In this document: one piece after another, positions 25,455-28,727 of the stretch | How positions within the stretch are numbered: position 1 is the stretch's first letter | Layout of the letters: each line of letters opens with the position of its first letter | The notes under the pieces: model-generated | The model's input: the letters and a program-made list of their open reading frames with translations, nothing else | Databases searched by the model: none | What the model was told of the DNA's origin: nothing | Source: an uncultured Bacteroidales bacterium | GTDB lineage: Bacteria; Bacteroidota; Bacteroidia; Bacteroidales; Paludibacteraceae | Direction of reading: 5' to 3' | Length of the DNA: 28,727 bases | Assembly (NCBI GenBank): GCA_946184195.1 | Contig: CAMHEP010000003.1 | Coordinates: forward strand, 1-28,727 | Position numbers and translations under genes: made by a program

Positions 25455-25978
25455 AGTATTGTCTCCGGTCCGCGTTCAAATAGTTGGTTTAAAATACTTA
25501 TCTCTGATTGCCATGGATGTTTATCCGTCCATGTCTGTTGTCGCCAGTCGGTAGTTCGTGCGGTCCGGAAGGTGTCGTTAGCTCGACCGACGTTATGTAG
25601 TAGTTGCAGTATGGTGGCGTTCAGTTCCTCATTGAGGTCCATCAGCCATGTATATTGTCTCTCGTAGTGCACCCTCAGGTAGTCGGCATAGTAGTCGAAG
25701 TAGGGCGTATTGCGGTAGGCACTCTCGATAGCCGTCCAGTGTTGGTGTTGCCAATGAGACTGATAGGTGATGCGGATGTCCTTGGTCAGTTGCTTATGTT
25801 CAGCTTTACCCACAGGTACACTCAGCCGTATCACCTCACCCTTGGGGTCGCGTATCAGACATCGGTTGCGGAAAGTCTGTTTCTCGAAGGTCTCCCACTG
25901 CTCAATCTCACAGTCGTCGTGCACTAATGCTCCGTAGTAACTGGCTCCGCCTAAATATATCGTCGGCAAAATCCTCAT
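25445..25978 (-). CDS. WbqC-family protein
   Basis: Start set at MRILPTIYLGGASYYG (ATG at 25978-25976), which overlaps the lepB stop as ATGA; this gives 177 aa. The sequence reads as a WbqC-like protein, with HDDCEIEQWETFEKQTFRNR, then RLSVPVGK, the ITYQSHWQHQHWTAIESAY stretch and NTPYFDYYADYL. The family's biochemical activity is uncertain; some members lie in O-antigen loci. In Bacteroidales, as I recall, such a gene commonly follows dapB-lepB, as it does here. Translation is probably coupled to lepB on one side and to ilvE on the other. It is cytoplasmic, with no membrane segment. Confidence 0.85.
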   Translation of the reverse strand: MRILPTIYLGGASYYGALVHDDCEIEQWETFEKQTFRNRCLIRDPKGEVIRLSVPVGKAEHKQLTKDIRITYQSHWQHQHWTAIESAYRNTPYFDYYADYLRVHYERQYTWLMDLNEELNATILQLLHNVGRANDTFRTARTTDWRQQTWTDKHPWQSEISILNQLFERGPETILWL

Positions 25979-27399
25979 TTGTCTCCTTTCATGCCGAGTC
26001 TGTCCCAGCGAATGTGTCCCTTGAACCAAGGTTTGTCTTTCTCCACACTCAGCCATACGAAGACAGGCCGTCCGACGATATGGTCTTCGGGCACGAAGCC
26101 CCAGTAGCGGCTGTCGGCACTATTGTGACGGTTGTCGCCTTGCATCCAATAGTAATCCATTAGGAAGGTATATTCCTCGCCGATATGGATAGGCTGATGC
26201 TCGTAGGCATCGGCTATACGGCGATATATCCAATAATTATCCGCGGTGATGAGTATCCTGTCGCCCTTGCGGGGGATGTAGATAGGTCCGTAGTTATCGC
26301 GTGTCCAGTCGTTGTGTCCGAGGGGATAGACAGCGCCTCCGTTTGTCTCGGATTCTACCTCCATGGCTATGACATGGGGATTCTTGCGCATCTCGTCAGC
26401 CATGGCACGGGTGAGCGGCATGTGGTATAAGCCCATGTCGGTGCGATGACGGTCGTCTTTGGAGACACCTAACTTATCAAGGTAAGAGGCACTGAGTATA
26501 TGTCCGCCGGTGTTGATGAGATAGTTGAGTTGCACACCGTCGCGTGTCGGTTCCATCTCCCATGAGTCCGTAGGGTCAGCGTCTTTGGTGTAAACGATGT
26601 TATCCACAATCATGAGGCTGTCTCCGGGTTCTCCGACACAACGTTTGACGTAGTTCTCGCGCCTATCGACCGGTCGGACTACGATATCGCCGAATACATC
26701 CTTGCGGTTCTCGACAATGTGCTTGCCGTAGTAATAGCAGAGGGTGTAGTAATCGGGATTCTGCATCTTCGTGCATACCGTGTCCCCGGTGGGGAAATTG
26801 AATACCACGATGTCGCCCCTCTCGGGTTTGTCCCAACCCTTGAGACGTTTGTATTCCCATTGCGGATGGTCGATATAACTCTTACCGCCTCCCAGCCATT
26901 CGGGGAAGGTGTGCTGCACAAGTGGCATACTGAGCGGCGTATTCGGCACACGTGCACCGTAACTCATCTTGCTCACGAACAGAAAATCACCGACGCGCAG
27001 ACTCTTCTCGAGGCTGGAGCTGGGAATCTGGTAGTTCTGGAAGAGGTAGAGGTTGATGAAGTATACCGCAATCAGTGCAAAGGCGATAGCGTCTATCCAC
27101 GAGAAGATGGTGTATAGTGTATTGTTGGCGTGCGGGTTGTCGGTACCGTTCACGGCATCGTCGTGCCATTCGCCGTCTATCCATTGTCCTTTGCCGGGCT
27201 TATAACGTTTCCACCAGGAGTAGGGGATGAGCTTCGTGGTGAACATGTCGATGATGAGCGGCAAGACTGCCAGCCATCCCAAGGATGCCCAGTCGCCCCA
27301 GGCTACCCATACGACAAAAACAATATATATCGCACTCCAACAAGCAGCTTTTATCCAACCGCTCAGGCTTACTTTACGGATTCGTTGTTGTATATTCAT
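25975..27399 (-). CDS. lepB: Signal peptidase I, Bacteroidales long type
   Basis: The 474-aa protein has two N-terminal membrane regions (about 15-50 and 101-121) and the S26 serine-lysine dyad: catalytic Ser129 in IPSSSLEKS and general-base Lys252 in YVKRCVGEPGD. The last conserved box GDNRHNSADSRYWG (421-434) is intact. The inserts between boxes make it longer than the E. coli enzyme (474 against 324 aa). It cleaves signal peptides of exported non-lipoproteins, such as the surface proteins on the left side of this window. It begins 32 nt after dapB, and its stop overlaps the WbqC-like gene (ATGA). Confidence 0.95.
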   Translation of the reverse strand: MNIQQRIRKVSLSGWIKAACWSAIYIVFVVWVAWGDWASLGWLAVLPLIIDMFTTKLIPYSWWKRYKPGKGQWIDGEWHDDAVNGTDNPHANNTLYTIFSWIDAIAFALIAVYFINLYLFQNYQIPSSSLEKSLRVGDFLFVSKMSYGARVPNTPLSMPLVQHTFPEWLGGGKSYIDHPQWEYKRLKGWDKPERGDIVVFNFPTGDTVCTKMQNPDYYTLCYYYGKHIVENRKDVFGDIVVRPVDRRENYVKRCVGEPGDSLMIVDNIVYTKDADPTDSWEMEPTRDGVQLNYLINTGGHILSASYLDKLGVSKDDRHRTDMGLYHMPLTRAMADEMRKNPHVIAMEVESETNGGAVYPLGHNDWTRDNYGPIYIPRKGDRILITADNYWIYRRIADAYEHQPIHIGEEYTFLMDYYWMQGDNRHNSADSRYWGFVPEDHIVGRPVFVWLSVEKDKPWFKGHIRWDRLGMKGDK

Positions 27400-27420
27400 G
27401 TCTTATCAATTTACCATTAA

Positions 27421-27445
27421 TTTGTCCTTTGTCACTTTGTCCTTA
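27421..27445 (-). repeat. 7-bp repeats across the dapB stop codon
   Basis: On the + strand TTTG is followed by TCCTTTG (27425-27431), TCACTTTG (27432-27439) and TCCTTA (27440-27445), imperfect copies of the 7-bp unit found in ilvE and downstream of the 28226-28256 terminator. The array covers the last codons and the stop of dapB (stop TGA at 27434-27432) and the start of the gap before lepB. Confidence 0.7.
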
Positions 27446-28109
27446 GCCCGATTTTCTCCGCCGTGATGACGGCACCGAGAGCGAAACCCTCGCGTCCTTT
27501 GGCGATGTGGGTGATGATGATGGTGTCTTCGGGACTATCCCATGTCACCACGTGTGTGCCGGGCACTTCTCCCTCGCGGATTGACTCGATGGGTATTCCA
27601 TTCATTATAATTTGGGAAGCTGATCCATCAGTCGCCTGTTCATTTAGCGGATAGGTATGAACCTTCGCAATCTGATTGGCGATAGCGACGGCTGTTCCTG
27701 AGGGAGCGTCCAATTTGTGGATATGGTGCGTCTCGGAGATAGAGGGCGTGTATTGCGGCTGAGTAGCCATTCTCTCGGCTAATAGCTCATTGATGGCGAA
27801 GAATATGTTCACTCCGATGGAGAAGTTGCTGCTCCAGCGGAACGGCACGCCCAACTCTTTCGCCAACTGTTCGCAGCCGCTGATGTCCCAGCCTGTCGTA
27901 CCGCTCACTACGGGTACGCCTTGCTGCAGGGCAGTCCGTACGTTGGCTTCCGCTGTTGTGGGGGTCGAGAATTCAATGGCGACGTCTGCGTCCTGTAGGT
28001 CTAAAGTATCGCCGGCATCTATCCGGGCAACTATCTCGTGCCCCCGCTTGAGGGCACAGGCCTCAATCATGTGCCCCATTTTGCCGTATCCTATAATAGC
28101 TACTCGCAT
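27432..28109 (-). CDS. dapB: 4-hydroxy-tetrahydrodipicolinate reductase, C-terminally short
   Basis: The 225-aa protein has the N-terminal dinucleotide-binding motif (VAIIGYGKMGHM, 3-14) and the catalytic ETHHIHKLDAPSGTA (126-140) with His128 as the acid/base and Lys132 for substrate. VSGTTGW (68-74) and SSNFSIGVN (93-101) are also typical. It reduces the DapA product in the lysine and diaminopimelate pathway, which also feeds cell-wall synthesis. The protein ends ALGAVITAEKIGLRTK, lacking roughly 15-20 residues of the usual C-terminus (E. coli DapB continues to GLFDMRDVLDLNNL). The final residues are encoded by a 7-bp repeat array. Catalytic residues are intact, so activity may be kept. Confidence 0.94.
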   Translation of the reverse strand: MRVAIIGYGKMGHMIEACALKRGHEIVARIDAGDTLDLQDADVAIEFSTPTTAEANVRTALQQGVPVVSGTTGWDISGCEQLAKELGVPFRWSSNFSIGVNIFFAINELLAERMATQPQYTPSISETHHIHKLDAPSGTAVAIANQIAKVHTYPLNEQATDGSASQIIMNGIPIESIREGEVPGTHVVTWDSPEDTIIITHIAKGREGFALGAVITAEKIGLRTK

Positions 28110-28152
28110 GTGTCAAAATAATCGTTTATCTGTCTTTGCATAAAAATCCGCG

Positions 28153-28183
28153 CAAAGATACAAAAAAAAAGCGACATACGCAA
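28153..28183 (-). promoter_or_regulatory. Bacteroidota-type promoter of dapB and the long downstream operon
   Basis: On the - strand TTG (28183 to 28181), a 20-nt spacer and TATCTTTG (28160 to 28153) match the -33/-7 consensus. Transcription would start about 6-8 nt after the TATCTTTG, leaving a leader of some 35-40 nt before the ATG at 28109. As no other good promoter was seen within the next eight genes, it could drive the run from dapB to the short FKBP gene. Confidence 0.7.
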
Positions 28184-28199
28184 TAGTTGTCGTTTTTTT

Positions 28200-28225
28200 T
28201 ACTTCGTACTTGGTACTTGGTACTT
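28200..28225. repeat. 7-bp tandem repeats (TACTTGG type)
   Basis: TACTTCG (28200-28206), TACTTGG (28207-28213), TACTTGG (28214-28220) and a partial TACTT (28221-28225) on the + strand. It lies between the dapB promoter and a bidirectional terminator. Confidence 0.85.
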
Positions 28226-28256
28226 AAAAAAAAGCGCCCTCGCGGACGCTTTTTTT
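28226..28256. terminator. Bidirectional intrinsic terminator
   Basis: A 10-bp perfect stem (AAAAAAAGCG at 28227-28236 with CGCTTTTTTT at 28247-28256) is extended by CC/GG around a TCGC loop, with a C-A mismatch between. Both directions give a GC-containing stem followed by a T tract. On the - strand it sits directly behind the TAA (28259-28261) of the orphan gene end, and it isolates dapB from upstream transcription. Confidence 0.85.
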
Positions 28257-28258
28257 CA

Positions 28259-28393
28259 TTACCATGGGTAATTCTCCCACTCGAGGTGGAAGAGGTAACC
28301 GAAGAACGTGGTGTACTTCATCTGGTTGCGGAAGTTCAGTTGGTCCTCGTCCATACGTTCTGGATCCACAGACCGCGCTAACACCTTCTTTTC
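28259..28393 (-). pseudogene. Orphan C-terminal gene fragment
   Basis: On the - strand a frame encodes EKKVLARSVDPERMDEDQ followed by LNFRNQMKYTTFFGYL and FHLEWENYPW, then TAA directly before the terminator. The composition and the amphipathic stretch (FRNQMKYTTFFGYLFHLEWE) look like the last strand of a real protein, possibly an outer-membrane barrel. Upstream the frame runs into the 11-bp repeat array and meets TGA at 28412-28414; there is no ATG before the internal one at 28354. It may therefore be the 3' remnant of a gene whose front was replaced by the repeats. A 31-aa peptide starting at that ATG is the alternative. The family was not recognised. Confidence 0.4.
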
Positions 28394-28425
28394 GGGGACG
28401 TCACGGGGACGTCACGGGGACGTCA
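28393..28425 (-). repeat. Three perfect 11-bp tandem repeats
   Basis: CGGGGACGTCA occurs three times on the + strand (28393-28403, 28404-28414, 28415-28425) without mismatch, followed by the partial CG. On the - strand it contains the core TGACGTCCC, also found once in the 12476-12541 array. The unmarked stretch from here to the bcp stop (28426-28587) is AT-rich, with no convincing gene; its longest frame on the - strand is a 24-codon ATG frame (28533-28459 region). Confidence 0.9.
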
Positions 28426-28587
28426 CGCACACGCAGAGGCCTTCCTTCTACACGTCCTGCGAGAGTTCTGACAAAACATATACTTTTTTATGCAGTACGG
28501 TGAATTTATTGCATAAAATCATCAATCCAACATAATAAATCCTGCTCGGTAATAGGGCTTGGGATTATTAGGTGGTCGCAAACTGTG

Positions 28588-28727
28588 TTACAACAATTGG
28601 GCGGAATGGTTCTTGGTGTCGACCTTCTCGATGATGCGCACTAAAATGCCCTTCTCGTCGAAGACGAAAGTCTTGCGTAGTGTGCCCATCGATACTTTGC
28701 CGTAGTTTTTTTTCTCGCCCCATGCAC
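28588..28727 (-). CDS. bcp: Thioredoxin-dependent peroxiredoxin, Bcp/PrxQ type (C-terminal end only)
   Basis: Only the last 45 codons lie in the window; the gene continues beyond the right edge. The frame reads AWGEKKNYGKVSMGTLRKTF then VFDEKGILVRIIEKVDTKN and HSAQLL, ending TAA at 28590-28588. WGEKxxYGK, the M-G-x-x-R-x-T-F strand with the conserved Arg, and the K-V-[DK]-x-K-x-H ending are the standard C-terminus of bacterioferritin comigratory protein. The enzyme reduces hydrogen peroxide and alkyl hydroperoxides using thioredoxin. The catalytic Cys would be upstream, outside the window. Confidence 0.85.
   Translation of the reverse strand, partial: AWGEKKNYGKVSMGTLRKTFVFDEKGILVRIIEKVDTKNHSAQLL

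Noticed and set aside
28459..28533. Short ATG frame of 24 codons on the - strand between bcp and the 11-bp array
   Set aside because: Too short, no ribosome-binding or conservation evidence; listed only as content of the gap.
28187..28535. + strand frames in the bcp-dapB gap
   Set aside because: They cross the bidirectional terminator and the repeat arrays, and the only protein-like translation in this gap is on the - strand.

Overview
The window comes from a Bacteroidota chromosome, most likely an uncultured member of the Bacteroidales. Four things point there: promoters of the Bacteroidota type (TTTG or TTG, about 20 nt, TAnnTTTG), large secreted beta-sandwich proteins with tails like those of the type IX secretion system (T9SS), a long Bacteroidales-type signal peptidase I next to a WbqC-family gene, and a periplasmic GH28/DUF4861 pair. 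The genus cannot be named from this sequence. No tRNA, rRNA, insertion sequence, phage gene or CRISPR array was seen.

Left third (1-12.45 kb, + strand): four envelope genes. The first three are packed together: a 1037-aa multidomain secreted protein with a PKD domain and a T9SS-like tail, a predicted outer-membrane beta-barrel, and a 659-aa OmpA-family protein. The fourth has its own promoter and encodes a 1960-aa secreted protein made of about fifteen beta-sandwich modules, nine of them FnIII-like. A strong hairpin terminator at 12.41-12.45 kb closes this block, and the two halves of the window converge there.

Right two thirds (12.54-28.7 kb, - strand): transcription runs right to left. From the right edge come the end of a bcp-type peroxiredoxin gene, a short orphan gene end, a bidirectional terminator and the dapB promoter. 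Then follows a tightly packed run: dapB, lepB, wbqC-like, ilvE, POT transporter, coiled-coil protein, rsmI, flippase, ribE, short FKBP. After a repeat-bearing gap come a lipoprotein FKBP, a second flippase and truA, then a GH28 pectinase-like lipoprotein coupled to a DUF4861 lipoprotein. Many junctions overlap (ATGA, TAATG), which suggests translational coupling. Most genes are housekeeping (lysine and branched-chain amino acids, riboflavin, rRNA and tRNA modification, protein export and folding). The flippases and the pectinase pair are accessory.

The most unusual signal is two families of very short, exactly phased tandem repeats. One has an 11-bp period, close to one helical turn, at three intergenic loci; the unit sequence differs between loci and even changes in pairs within one 66-bp array. 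The other has a 7-bp period of the type TACTTGG/TCCTTTG at three loci. One of these lies inside ilvE, where it appears to add about a dozen residues. Another overlaps the stop codon of a DapB that is short at its C-terminus. These repeats seem to be remodelling gene ends and are the best candidates for an undescribed element.
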